Source: Acephala macrosclerotiorum (lineage: Eukaryota; Ascomycota; Leotiomycetes; Helotiales; Mollisiaceae). From it: 64,000 nucleotides of DNA. A program made the position numbers and the translations under genes. A model generated the notes under the pieces. It did no database searches, was not told where the DNA came from, and was given only the letters and a program-made list of their open reading frames with translations. Below, piece by piece: positions 23,846-35,814 of this stretch. The stretch spans positions 124,001-188,000 of the forward strand of contig MU119202.1 in assembly GCA_014904845.1 (NCBI GenBank). Direction: 5' to 3'. Every line of letters starts with the position of its first letter. The stretch's first letter is position 1.

Positions 23846-25641
23846 ATGCTTTCACAATCGGATCTTGGGAGCGTACAGCATGTGCTTCAATCACCCCCTT
23901 TCATTCTCACTTCTGCAATAATCTTGTTCTGCATCGCTGCTTTCTACTTTCCCAGATCGCAAGAGAATGCTTCAGTTCCTTTCTATCAATGGAACACTTC
24001 TGCCTCGGGGAAGCCGCAAAAGAGATGGCTGTGGGACTCTGCAAATCTTCTGAAAGAAGGCTATAATCAAGTATGGGATATCGGAACTAAAGCTTTTGGT
24101 GTTTTCTAACAGTTCGAGGTAGTTTTGCAACAAGCCGTTCCAAGTATGGACCACAGAGGGTGATCAAATTGCTCTTCCTCCACCGTATACGGACGAGCTG
24201 AAGATGCTTCCTGATCATACTTTCCCATCATCGCTTCGTGATGTATGTTCTACCTCCCGTTTCGCTTCGAAGCTGTGACTGAAAGCATTCATTCAGTTTA
24301 TGAGACCAAAATACACATGTCCGTTTGAGCCGTGGAAGCTCGACTATGTGAATAATGTCATCAAACAAGATCTGAACAAAACAATGAGTAAGCGGACACC
24401 ACGAATTTCTATACCTGCTGATGCTGATATTCAAACAGCAAAAGTATTTCCTGTCGTTAAAGAGGAGCTAGATATTGCTTTCCCTCTCGAATTTCCAAGC
24501 TGTCAAGGCAAGCACCCACCGATTACCGTATCAATACCAACTCGCTAATGCCAAGACAGAATGGACACAACTTCCAGTCTACCCCACAGTACTACGAACG
24601 ATCAGCCGAGTAGCAGGCCGAGTCTTCGTCGGCCCCGAACTAAGTCGAACAGAAGAATGGATTCGCATGAACTGCGAATACACTCGAGACATCTTCCGCT
24701 CCGCCGCCATAATTCGCATGGTTCCCGCTCCTCTCCGCCCTATTGCTCAATATCTGATTCCCAATCTTCGATCAGTCAAGAGGCACAATGCTCGAGCTCG
24801 AGATTTGATTGGAGCTATACTTTGTCAGCGAGAAGTCGAGGAACAGATGCTGGATTATGAAAAGCCAAATGATGCTATTCAATGGGTCAAAGATGCGATT
24901 CCGGAGGGCGATAGGAAGGACTATGACTTTCAGGGTGTAGCGCAGTTGGCGATTGGTGCTGTGTCGATCCATACTACGACTGCGTTGACCACGAATGTGA
25001 TCTTTGATTTGGCCACATACCCAGAATATGTTTCGATCTTGAAGGAGGAATTCGCAGAGGTATTGAAGGAGCATGAGGGGACATGGACACTGGAAGCGAT
25101 GGCGAAGTTGAAGAAACTGGATAGTTTCATCAGGGAGTCTTTGAGATACAATGGGGCGACGACTAGTAAGTCGTGATGTCCTTTCCTCCTCAGTTGACTG
25201 AGAATGGCTGACCAGATGAAAGTAACTTTCCAACGCAAAACACTTAAGCCCATCACTCTCCACGACGGCACCACCCTCCCAGCAGGAACACTCGCCTTCT
25301 CACCCACAAACGCAATCTCTTTCGATGCTAACATCTATCCCAATGCTGATACATTCGACGGCCTTCGCTTCTATAACCTGCGTCAAGTCTCTCCAGAAGA
25401 TGATCGTCGCTATCACCTGACATCAACCAGTAAGACACAGATGCAATTTGGAGGCGGGCGACATGCGTGTCCTGGACGATGGTTCGCGAGCTACGAGATC
25501 AAGTTGATTATAATTAAGCTGCTTGAGAGGTACGAGGTGGCTTTGAATGAAGGTGAGGGAAGGCCGAAGACAATTGTTTTTCAGGCACAGCAGGTGCCAA
25601 ACCCGACGGCCAAGATTAGATTCAGAGACTTGAAGAAGTAA
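23846..25641 (+). CDS. Cytochrome P450 monooxygenase (A)
   Basis: Exons 23846..24070, 24123..24242, 24297..24387, 24439..24507, 24560..25165 and 25223..25641, 509 aa. One N-terminal membrane anchor (ILTSAIILFCIAAFYFP). I-helix segment AIGAVSIHTTTALTT, ExxR as ESLR (Glu361-Arg364), heme-binding loop FGGGRHACPGRWF with axial Cys453. The SIHTT-type I-helix is common among fungal P450s resembling ent-kaurene oxidase (CYP503-like). ER-bound monooxygenase, presumably oxidising the cluster product. The intron at 24508-24559 begins with GC rather than GT (AAG followed by GCAAGC), a GC-AG intron required to give FPSCQEWTQLP. The last acceptor (AAAG at 25221-25222) was chosen on phase. Confidence 0.92.
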
Positions 25642-26045
25642 GGATTTGAGACATTGAGCTGGTAATAGATAATCCAGACCGTGTGTGTGTTAAGGAAACC
25701 GATTCTAGAAGATTATATCAATTTACATTTATACTAAATAAATGAAGGTGACTCGTAAATATTACAGATTGGCCGAAGTCCTACTGAGACTGGGCTCAGC
25801 CCTTCATCGTTGACTTCTTCAGTGTGTCCAGCGCGAACTTTCAGGCGACAGTCGCTAATCTCCAGGCTTCTATCGCTAAAGTTTAACGCTACCTCGCCCC
25901 AGTAGCCCACACTTTCAACTGCTCGATTTATTTGTAAAGCCTGGATGTTTTTTTTTTTTTTTTTGGATATTTAATGATCATCATCATGACTATTGTATCT
26001 ATCATTCTATGAGGTGCTCTACTTTCTTCCAAACCTATTCCCTCT
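25642..26045. other. Convergent 3' region of the two P450 genes
   Basis: 404 bp between the stop codons of two convergent genes. Contains an uninterrupted run of 17 T at 25948-25964 and no coding frame. Confidence 0.65.
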
Positions 26046-27891
26046 TCAGGCCACTCGCCTAACACTCTTTAACCTACACATCAGCGCCCCCTTCTCCCAC
26101 AAGGTGAAAGTCTTCTGCTCATTCCAACTCGCACTCTCCTTCTCCAGCACCAAGTCGAAATTCCACAACACCCTTGCGAGAATGACTCGCATCTCATTGT
26201 ATGCGAAACTCTTCCCAAGACAATTTCGAGGACCGAGACTGAATGGTTGAGACGCAGCTCGATGGTCGTTGAAGAATGGCGAGGAGGTATCGATGGTTGC
26301 AGATAGGAGCCAGCGTTCGGGGATGAAGTATTGGGGGAGGTGGAAGTTGGAGGGACTGTTGGAGGCAGTCCACGCGTGGACGCCTACGCTTGTCTGTCGA
26401 TGTTAGCATTTTCAACGTCCTTGTGCAGTGCGGGTAGGCATGAAAGCAAAGACTTACATATCCTGGAACTTGATACCCATCAATGATCGTCATCTCACCC
26501 GGCGTTGTCCTCCTAGGAGCCCCAATCGGTCCAGGAGGATACAATCTCAATCCCTCCTGAAAGCAAGCCATCATATACGGCAACCTCTCTCCACAATTGA
26601 CAAAGTTGATATCTTCCTCTTTCTCAAACGCACCCCGCACTTCATCCGTAAGCTTTTTCATCGCCTCGGGTGTCTTCAGAAGATAGAACGTCGTGCCTGA
26701 AAGCGCAGTAGCAGTCGTTTCTGACCCCGCCAATAGCAGAAAATTAGTATTAGCTTCCACCTCCCTATCGCTCAACTCATCCGGCGTTCCCCTACTCTTC
26801 AAAATATAAGACAAAAAGTCGGGACGATCCCTGATGATTCCTTTTGATAATCGCTCCCTAGTGTTCACCTTCACATACTCCTCATGTCTCATTCTGGCCT
26901 CGATCAAGCTCCTTGGCGCCAATAATTTGAAGAGTCTTTCGAGTTCGGTGTAGGTAGCGACGGTCCGAATGTACGGCCCAATCTTAATACTTTTCCAAAT
27001 CGAAGCGACCCAGTCGTGGTACTGACTATTTTGCAGACAGTTGAAGGATTTCCCAATCGCTAGATCTCCGATAACGTCAACTATTCCCCGGAATTCAACG
27101 TCAGCGACTGTTCTCAAAGAGCTCGAGAAATCAAAGTTGGACTTAGCATATTCTAGCAAATCAAAAAGCCATTGGCCTGGATAAGACTTGCCCAACGTAC
27201 GAGGCACGAGATATAAAGGCAGTAGAGAACATAGAATACTTCTCGGTGAAAATTATACTTACAAGTCGTGAAGTTATACCATTCTACCATGTCAGCTGGC
27301 ATCCCGGAGCTACTAACACCCTTCAACTTCTCGACCAGAAGATCAACATACGGCTTCACAAATGGCTCCTGATCCCTCAACGCTTTCTCAGAGAAAGCAT
27401 GAGAAAGTGCTTTGCGGACGCGGGGATGATTATATTTATCCGCGTTGAAAATACTCGGTGCTGCGCCTTTGCCAAGTTTAATGAGCATGTAAAAGGAAGG
27501 ATCCTTTTGCAAAGGTTGGTCGCGGGAAGTGTGGATGTCTTTCCATGCTTGTTCGGATGTGAATGAGAGCTCGTCGGGAGAAAAGCGTATTACTGGGCCG
27601 TATCTTGCATGGAAGTCTTTGATAGAGGAGTCGAGGTGGCCTCTCATGTTTGCGATGTGGCGGACGAGGAAGGTCGTGGCCCAGAGCTTGGGACCAGGGA
27701 AGTTGCGAAGTGGGTGGAAGTAGGCATTGTAAATTGCTATGGAAGTAGAGTAGAGGAAAAGCTTTGTCGGTCAATATCCAAACATCTAAAAGTTGGAAGC
27801 GCCTTACACCCAAAATAACCAACAATGCTACATTGGTGAAGCCAAATGTTGTAAACGCCTGCATATAGCTGGTTCCAACGGCAGAAGACAT
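26046..27891 (-). CDS. Cytochrome P450 monooxygenase (B)
   Basis: Exons 27891..27810, 27736..27263, 27080..26458 and 26393..26046, 508 aa. Short hydrophobic N-terminal anchor, then the membrane-exit motif AIYNAYFHPLRNFPGP. I-helix LLLAGSETTATALSG with the classical AGxxTT, ExxR in FQEGLRLYPP, heme loop FSLGPRNCLGKSF with Cys451. This arrangement is typical of the isotrichodermin C-15 hydroxylase-like (CYP65-type) P450s found in fungal biosynthetic clusters. Intron 2 is 182 nt against about 50-75 nt for its neighbours. It converges on P450 A and is presumably the second oxidative tailoring enzyme of the PKS island; substrate unknown. Confidence 0.92.
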
Positions 27892-30324
27892 TTTTGAAGC
27901 TATTTTGCAACAACAAGCTCCACTGAACACTCTACAACAAATTGCTCTGGATTCCGAGGAACAGAGCCGCGAGTCTGGTGTCGCAAGTACGCCCAGACAG
28001 AATCAAGAATGTCCCGCAAAGCTCGGATCTCGGCCTTCAGCCATACACTGCTTGAGCACAAATCTTCTACAGACGTAACTCAGCACAATTCAAGCCGTCC
28101 GAAAGTGGAAATTTGGGAATTGACAAAGTGCTTAACGTAAACGAGACCTAAGACGATGCAGATCTGCCAGCAATACGGAATTAAAGAGAAGAAATCCGGT
28201 AATACTGTACTATGGACGCGTGTTCCAAACCATGAACTCCCAGATTTAGATAGCTTTATCGTACCATTCTAACTACCGAGAAGAGCTAACTCGTGAAATG
28301 GCCCACTTGCGTGCAGACGAGCATTTTCTCTTCCGTTCAGACATTGAAAAATGCAAATAGTGCTGATGTGGAAGTCTATGTTACAAGAGATAATGCACGA
28401 TCCCACATATTCCGAGGTACCAGTGCTTGAAGAGAGTGGCAAAGACATTTAATTATGCTTATCGAGCTGAGCTGCAAGGCTGCTGTCAGAGTTTAACTTA
28501 CACCTGACTTTTGTAGGATCAAAATGAGGGGGCATTGAAGAGCATCCATCCCCATCTCCATCCCCAGCATTGACGTCGATAAGGCTGAACAGGAATGTTC
28601 CTAGAAGAAAACCATCGGTGTGCACGCCGCTTAAACGGTAGGTTATGCACGTACACTTCGAAGTTACCGATGCAGGTTTGACATCCCGGTGAATGCCGAT
28701 CTTGGCTTTTCGTAAAGCCTATGTGGCTACACCATGTCCCGTGGTAGGGAGGAGGGAGGCTCTCCGCTTCCTAGCGTAGTGGGGTGCGGAGGACTGAGTA
28801 TGCGTCCGTAACGTATTGTTGACTAATACGGAGTAGTCACGCGATACTCGTATTTTTGACTGCATTGCATCCGACGCACAATTAAACAGAAAAAAACCTC
28901 TACGAGCCCGCCATTCACAGGCTGAAGAGACTCAATAAACGCTTATCGCTGCATCCAAATGTAGAGCGGCCCAAGGTACATGAGCAGCCTCGGTGCCAAA
29001 CTTGGAAACTTAAGGTACCCTCCGAAACGATGCATGTAGACACATAGGAGCCAAGATTGTGGGGAACGAATTCCGGAGATTGACCCCGCACGAGATGCGG
29101 AGATATGCTAGATGGAAGATATGAGACAAGGCGAATCATAGCTCAGAAGCAAATTGGTGCCTGCCCAGTAGCTTAGAATCTTGGAGAACAAAAGGCATCG
29201 TAAAATGCAGACGAATCAGGGACATTCATGCGAAAAGGGGACGCGATTCTAAAGAGATAAGAGGCTTGAAGTACAGTACACACTAACTAACGACATAGAA
29301 CATGAATATGGCCTAAAAGTAGAAGAGATTTGAGTAGGGTTCTACGTTTAGCTTGCGCGAACCTCTGCATTGCGTACACCCGCCTCTATTACTTCCACAT
29401 TTTCTCTCCAAGAGCTTCGTGAGATCCGCACATCGCCGGCCACACTGGTGTTGATCGTTGACGTCCTCGGTGAAGGGACTGAGCAGATTGTTGGCCAAGC
29501 CGTGATCTTGGCCTAAGAGCAAGGGGATGATTGAGAGAAAGCTGTATTTAATATGACTTGCAGGAGAACAAGGCACGATGAGAGCCCTTGCGTGCAGGCT
29601 ATCAATCTCGAATCGTTGTCGTGCACAATCGAGCATGCAAGGCGCGTGAGAGGTGAGGTCGTTTAGAGATTGTTCTAGTTCCGGTTAATCTCCCGAAGGA
29701 TTCGGTAAGGAATTAGTTCTAGCGTCTTGGCGCTGTATCAATGCAGGCTTGTCATTCCCATTTTGGACTATTCAGCATAGTCACGAATTTACGAGGGGCA
29801 CACTTCCAGATACGGAATTGTCTTCATTGATCGGGAGCCGGATGCAGTACAAAATTATATGCTCCTACGGCTTGGTTGTTCCGTGTTCGAGATTGTTTTG
29901 TTGAGCTGTGCTGCTTTGGTCAACGAGCATAATATGTCACCTTGCCGAGGATCGATATTATTTCTCCCTTGCCTATTCGCCAATATACCGTACTCATGAA
30001 CAGACTCCAGTGGGTCCAATGATGTCTATTATGTCCATACAAATCCTGGAACCCCAGACAAGAGTTCGGAAAGTCCATGGAACTCGGACTGTCCGCGTTG
30101 TTATGGCTCCCATATTGCTCCAATCATTTCTCAGTCTACACAGAGTGTTGCTAGACATAGCTTGGAGATATACGGAAGTACACCAAGTCATATCCTTTTT
30201 ATTGTCGCTTTGTCATCTCGAGTAGCTGTCCTTTTTGTTACGTGATTACATCTGTCGAGATTTCAATTGCCCTTTCTGGATTCTGCTACTCGCCTTGAAT
30301 CTTTTCGAACCCCGGGAAATCGTC
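27892..30324. other. Gene-poor stretch of 2.4 kb
   Basis: Upstream of P450 B and of the next transporter. Frames of up to about 107 codons on both strands show no motif, membrane pattern or splice-supported continuity. No tRNA fold or terminal repeats noticed. May mark the right border of the PKS island. Confidence 0.5.
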
Positions 30325-32257
30325 ATGGAAACTGATGAGAAAAGGAAGGGAGACATTTCTGGCAATGAATTAAATCCAATCAATCCTTCCGTAGCAACTA
30401 CTTTGAGCTCGATTCCGTCCACGACTCCATCACCACCAGATCCAAACCTCGTACGTATACAAACATTCTCTTTCTCATCAAGATACTCGCAATCTTGAAA
30501 TATTCGGAGCTTCGCTCATTGACAACTGACTGCCAATGACACAGGTGACATGGGATGGGCCCGACGATTTCGAGAATCCCAAAAATTGGCCTATGAAACG
30601 AAAATGGATGGCGAGCGTCCCGATGTCTTTGTTCAACTTCTTGGCAGCCATGTCCTCCGCTACCGCAGCGCCAGCATTATCGACTATCCAGAGAGATCTT
30701 GACATCAAGTCCAACACTCTTCTCATCATGATCCTGTCCGTATACTTCTTGGGCAGCGCAATCATCCCTCTCTTTGCAGCCCCCCTCTCTGAAATCTTTG
30801 GAAGACTGATAGTCCTGCAACTATCAAATATGTTCTACATCGTGTTCAACACACTATGCGGAGCAGCAACTTCTCAGAACGAACTCATTGCGTTTCGTTT
30901 TCTTGCTGGAATGGGCGGTGCCGGACCTCAAGCTGTGCCTAACCCTTACCCACAATTCTTAATTTCAAAATTGAGACAGCATGCTGATGTTCCATCAGTT
31001 AGGGAGTGGCATCAACGGAGACCTCTTCCGGCCCCACGAACGCGGCAAAGCAGTAGCCATCTACACTCTGGCTCCCCTCCTTGGGACGATTATCGGCCCT
31101 ATCGCCGGCGGATTTCTCGTCCAATACGTCTCTTGGAGATGGTGCTTCTACATCGTCTCCGTGGCAAGCGCTGCCGTCCAGGTCTTCGGCTTCGTCATAT
31201 TCCGCGAAACATACGCCCCAGTTCTCATCCAACGAAGATGCAAGAAGCTACGGATAAGTACTGGGAACAAAGACCTCTACACTGCGTACGACAGCATTGC
31301 CTTTTCTACGCTATTACGGAATAGCTGCATCCGACCTTTCAAGTTGCTGTTGACGCAACCGATTATTCAAGTTCTGAGCTTGTATATTGCGTATCTGAAT
31401 GGTATTCTGTACCTTATGGTCGCGACCTTTCCGGATGTGTGGACGAATATTTACGGAGAATCGGCTTCAATTGGGTCGCTCAACTACATTGCTCTGTCGG
31501 TCGGCATGGCGATTGCCATTCAATTCGGAACCCGACTCGCAGACAAATTCTACAAGAAGCTGGTGGAGAGAAACAATGGAGTTGGACATCCCGAGTTTAG
31601 ACTTCCAGTGATGATCTTAGGGGCTATGATTGTTCCAGTAGGACTATTTTGTGAGAGCACCATTACTTGTTCCGAAATCCTCCATGGCCTCTTCTCGAAG
31701 CAACGTCCAAGCTCTTGATATATATCGAGAAATTGCTGACTGCCGACTTACCTAGGGTACGCTTGGAGTGCGCGAAAGAGCATCCACTGGATCATGCCGT
31801 AAGTCCCTTTAGTACAAAACTGAGGGGCTTCAGCTGAAATTTAGGATAGGGACATTGGAGCAGCTATTTATGCAGGAGCAACTGTCCTCGAACTAGTCTG
31901 TGTTCAGGGCTACCTCATCGATACGTACCCACTTTATGCTGCAAGTGCTATGGCGAGTGTTCTAGTTTTGAAAAGTCTTTTGGGTTTCGCATTACCTCTC
32001 GTTGCCCCTGCTTTGTACGTTTTCTCCCCTTCTTCCTCACCCAGCCATATCCATGTATCTATTCTTTCTGGCCTTTTGCGCCTATATTTAGATGTTCTTG
32101 CTAATAAGCACCTCGCAGGTATGGAAAACTAGGCTTCGCATGGGGAAACAGCCTTCTGGCATTTATCGCAATCTTCATAGGCATTCCGGGACCGATTCTC
32201 TTGTGGCAGTATGGTTCGTGGTTGAGAAAGCGAAGTCCATATGCTAGGGGCGATTGA
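30325..32257 (+). CDS. MFS transporter, DHA1 family
   Basis: Exons 30325..30450, 30545..30934, 30999..31650, 31756..31798, 31850..32014 and 32119..32257, 504 aa. A short polar N-tail leads into VTWDGPDDFENPKNWP, the DHA1 entry signature, followed by about 12 membrane spans with FFGxxPL-like (LFAAPLSEIFGR) and motif C-like (YTLAPLLGTIIGPIAGGF) stretches. A typical proton-driven plasma-membrane exporter of drugs, polyamines or secondary metabolites. It is the nearest intact pump to the PKS island on its right side, 2.4 kb beyond P450 B, so a role in product efflux is possible but unproven. The exon 2 donor (GTGCCT) and exon 5 donor (GTACGT) were placed on phase. Confidence 0.88.
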
Positions 32258-33535
32258 AGGTCTCGTGACTATTCAGGAAAGTGTCACAGCTAGGAATGGT
32301 ACTCAAACAAGATCTGTATATCTTAGCCTCAATGACGGATTTCGGCGATCGTCAACATATTCGGGGGACAGTGGCCTTGATTTTGTTGCATGTTAGAATG
32401 TCCCGGACTATCAAGGACGTGAGATACATCTACCTCAACTTGATGGCGGGTAATCCTCGTCTCAGCGGAAGCCAAGGAATGAAAGGTTGAGGAGAAGCCA
32501 GAGAGGCCTCGCACCGTAGGTAGTCTGTACAATACTCACGTGCAAATGTCTCATTGTTTACACTAAAGTTCGGAAGGCTCTCGACGTATCAATATGACTG
32601 ACGGCTCAACTCACAGCTATTGATGCATCCAAGATCCCAAATTACTCACCAGCTACAGCTCACCTCAATCTCCCTATCCATCACGTGCTGGTAAAAGTTT
32701 TGCACATTTGCGCGCAGATATTTGCGATGTGCAACAAATTCTCTCTCCCCTCTGCAGGTGTCCGGAAAGAGAAATCTGTCTCATGTGACGACTCCGAAAA
32801 CAGACAAGGCGCTTCGGATGACAACGACAGTGCGTCCTGAAACCACCGACTCGTCCACGGATCTCTTCAACAACATCTCGAATCATCCTCGACGACATCT
32901 TTGTCCAGCGACAACGAATAGGGTTCCAAGGCAAGAGCTTGTCTATTTCGGGACACGATGGCGATCTCAAGCGAGTTCCAGGCTTCCTAGTCGAGCATCG
33001 ACCTCGCAGCCTCCTTCTGGGCCATAAAACCATGTCAACCGACCATACTTCCCCAACAAACACTCGTCTAGAGCTGGCATCGCGAACTCATGGCCTCATC
33101 GCTCGAACATCACCACACGAACATCCACGATAATCCGTGCAAGCATCAGATGCTGTTTCGTCAATCACCCGCTGAGCCGAGGCGCGCATGGACCATTTTC
33201 TAAGACCGTGAACCAGGAACAAGGCAAGATGCACGTTCTCATTTGCTTCGTTTCACGAAGTTTCTTTTTTGATACTTCTTGGATGCGAGAGGGGTGAAGG
33301 CTTGGCGGTTGTTTAACGATCTGTTGTTTTGGCATGGTGGGAGCTTTGGTATATGGCCTGCTTCAGTCCAGAGGTTTTTTTCCTCTAGTCTTCTTCTTGT
33401 GTGTACTAATTTCGTTTTGGTCTTACGTTCGTTCGTTCTTCTCTGTACTGTTATTTTCCCCTCGAAGGTTAGGCTTGGAACTGTTCTAGTCGTAAACAGG
33501 ATCGTTATTGGCAGGACGTACAGTACAAGCCAAAC
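32258..33535. other. Intergenic region, no convincing gene
   Basis: GC-richer patches near 32670-33130 hold frames on both strands (up to 129 codons) with basic, Ser-rich composition but no recognisable domain. The last 200 bases are T-rich and likely serve as the promoter/leader of the chitin deacetylase. Confidence 0.5.
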
Positions 33536-35236
33536 ATGCAACTCGTCTCCTCCTGTCTGGCCGCCTTGCTTTGCAGCAGTATCGTCTTTGCGGGGCCTTT
33601 AGATCTATTCTTTGGACGAGCCGTATCTACGCGAGCAATATCTCCAGACAATACATGTGGGAACAATGGTACCGGCGGAGGTTCTGACGGCTACACATGC
33701 CCTTCGACCTTACCTTGCTGCAGTGTCAATGGCTTCTGCGGATCGACGAACGCGTACTGCCTCACCACGGCCGGTTGCCAAAGTGCGTTTGGAAATTGCA
33801 CAGCGCCGTCAGCAGGAACAATAACTCCAGACGAGACGTGTGGGATTACAGGAGCTGGAGTAAATGGATATACGTGCGATTCTGGTGGTCCCTGCTGTTC
33901 TGGAAAGTGAGTGTCCTAAATGACCGTTCGAAGGGGAGGTGTCGCTGAAGATGAACAGTGGATGGTGTGGCAACTCAACAGATTACTGCTCTGTATCAAA
34001 CGGCTGCCAGTCCGCGTATGGAACATGCGATGCTGCGACCAACAGCACAAGTGGCGGAGGTACTGGTACCCCAGGCACAAGCACAAATGGTCAGTGTGGA
34101 CCTGGATTCGGCACCTGTGCCTCAAATGAATGTTGTTCGCTTGCTGGATTCTGTGGAGTTACTGAAGGTATGCAAGCCCTCCTGAGGAGAGACAATGTAG
34201 GTGTTAACAAGATCCAGAATACTGCACAGCGCCAGACTGTCAATTCAACTACGGACCAGCTTGCGATGCCAACAAGATACCCCCTGGAACAAACACATCC
34301 TCAATTCCAAGAAATGCATTGGGTTCAGTGATGTATGGGTCAGATGGAATATATGACTGCGCCAACCCAGGAGATATGGCCTTGACATTTGATGATGGAC
34401 CATTTATCTATACCAGCCATATTCTTGATCTTTTGGACCAGTATAATGCGAGCGCTACTTTCTTCATCACAGGAAACAATAACGGTAAGTGTTCCTACCA
34501 TGTGCTTCAGAGAACATGACTGATGGATTGCAAGGCAAGGGAGCAATCGACAACACTAGTTTGGCATGGCCAACCTTAATCAAGTAAGAAAGCAATCGCA
34601 TCATTTGAAGTATGCTTACAAAGAACAGACGAATGTATACGGAAGGCCACCAAGTCGCATCACATACTTGGTCTCACCCTGATCTATGTAACATCACATC
34701 CGATCAACGCAAAAACGAAATGTACAAAAATGAGATGGCATTGAGGAACATCATTGGCGTTATACCAACATATATGCGTCCCCCTTACTCGTCGTGCACT
34801 CTTGGTATGCTGCCTCGAACGCAAGAGTGTGAGATGGAACAGTCAACTAATCTGAGGACAGAGTGCGGATGCGAAGCAGACATGGAAGCCCTCGGATATC
34901 ACATCACTTACTTCGTACGTCCCCCTTCCCCTCCTCCCCTCCCTCATCGCTGACAAGACCTAGGATCTCGACACCCAAGACTACCTCAACGACTCCCCCA
35001 CCCTAATAACCAACTCCCAAGACATCTTCACCTCCGCTCTCTCTGGAAAATCCCCCTCCACCGACGACTTCTTAGTAATAAGTCATGATATCCATAACCA
35101 GACGAGTCAGGCATTAGTTGAGTTTATGTTGAAAAGTTTGACGAGCGCAGGGTATAAGCCTGTTACTGTTGGGACGTGTTTGGGTGATCCGGCGGCGAAT
35201 TGGTATAGGACGGATACTACGTCGACTCTTGGGTAG
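33536..35236 (+). CDS. Secreted chitin deacetylase with three CBM18 modules
   Basis: Exons 33536..33906, 33959..34167, 34218..34484, 34535..34583, 34629..34804, 34862..34914 and 34964..35236, 465 aa. Signal peptide MQLVSSCLAALLCSSIVFA. Three Cys-rich hevein-like chitin-binding modules follow (each with CCS.xGFCG/NGWCG and C-x-SA-x-G-x-C spacing) at about residues 40-85, 98-145 and 160-205, linked by Gly/Thr-rich segments. A polysaccharide-deacetylase (NodB, CE4) domain begins near 240 with TFDDGP (metal-binding Asp), then SHTWSHPDL (metal His pair), RPPYSSC, and a C-terminal block ISHDIHN. Expected to act at the cell wall or extracellularly, turning chitin to chitosan, relevant to wall remodelling or hiding chitin from host receptors. 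No GPI signal is evident at the C-terminus. Confidence 0.92.
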
Positions 35237-35814
35237 GGTGGAAAGAGAGAGAAGGCGGAGATGGGATGGGATGGGGCTGGATAGGGTGGTGGGGAGTTCG
35301 TGTTTGGGAGGAAATATAATTATGAAAATTGTTTAATGAAAGAGTAGGCTTATGCTTGTGTACGGTCGTTTATTTGTCTGACTCTTGTTAAAGCAAGCTC
35401 TCCTGAATCTGTGAGTACAGCTAAGCAATTCCGACATGATATTCCCATTGAATTCAGCAGCCATTCATACTTAAACATTATATCCCAATGGACCGCAAGC
35501 ATATCCGTGCAAGCTCCTTATGCGAAAACAACAGTATAGTGAGATCTGTGCATTTCCCCAAACTGCTAGGAAATGGTAACTTTACATCCATTAAGGTCGC
35601 TTCAATGATCGGAACCAGTGGCCGTAAGACTACACAAGACGTTAGTTATATAGCGTTGTAGGCTGGTCGCGTTCAAGGCTTACTCCTTAAGAATGTCTGG
35701 ATGACGCTCCTTCACTTCTAGCGAATGGAACAACCCATCAAGAGCTATCCCTTGGAGAGATAACTTTCGTCCGAGGAGTTACTGGAGTGTGCTAGCAGTC
35801 TTGTGTGTGTTTGT
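35237..35814. other. Intergenic region, no gene seen
   Basis: 3' flank of the chitin deacetylase and of the degenerate gene on the other strand; no coding frame of note. Confidence 0.55.

Noticed and set aside
23475..23894. 139-codon minus-strand frame overlapping the P450 A start
   Set aside because: Antisense to the P450 5' end, no motif; a shadow frame.
29313..29636. 107-codon minus-strand frame with several Cys
   Set aside because: No signal peptide, no recognisable Cys spacing and no supporting neighbours; not enough to call a gene.
32674..33063. Overlapping plus and minus frames in a GC-richer patch
   Set aside because: Basic, low-information products on both strands; mirror-image open frames are expected from composition.
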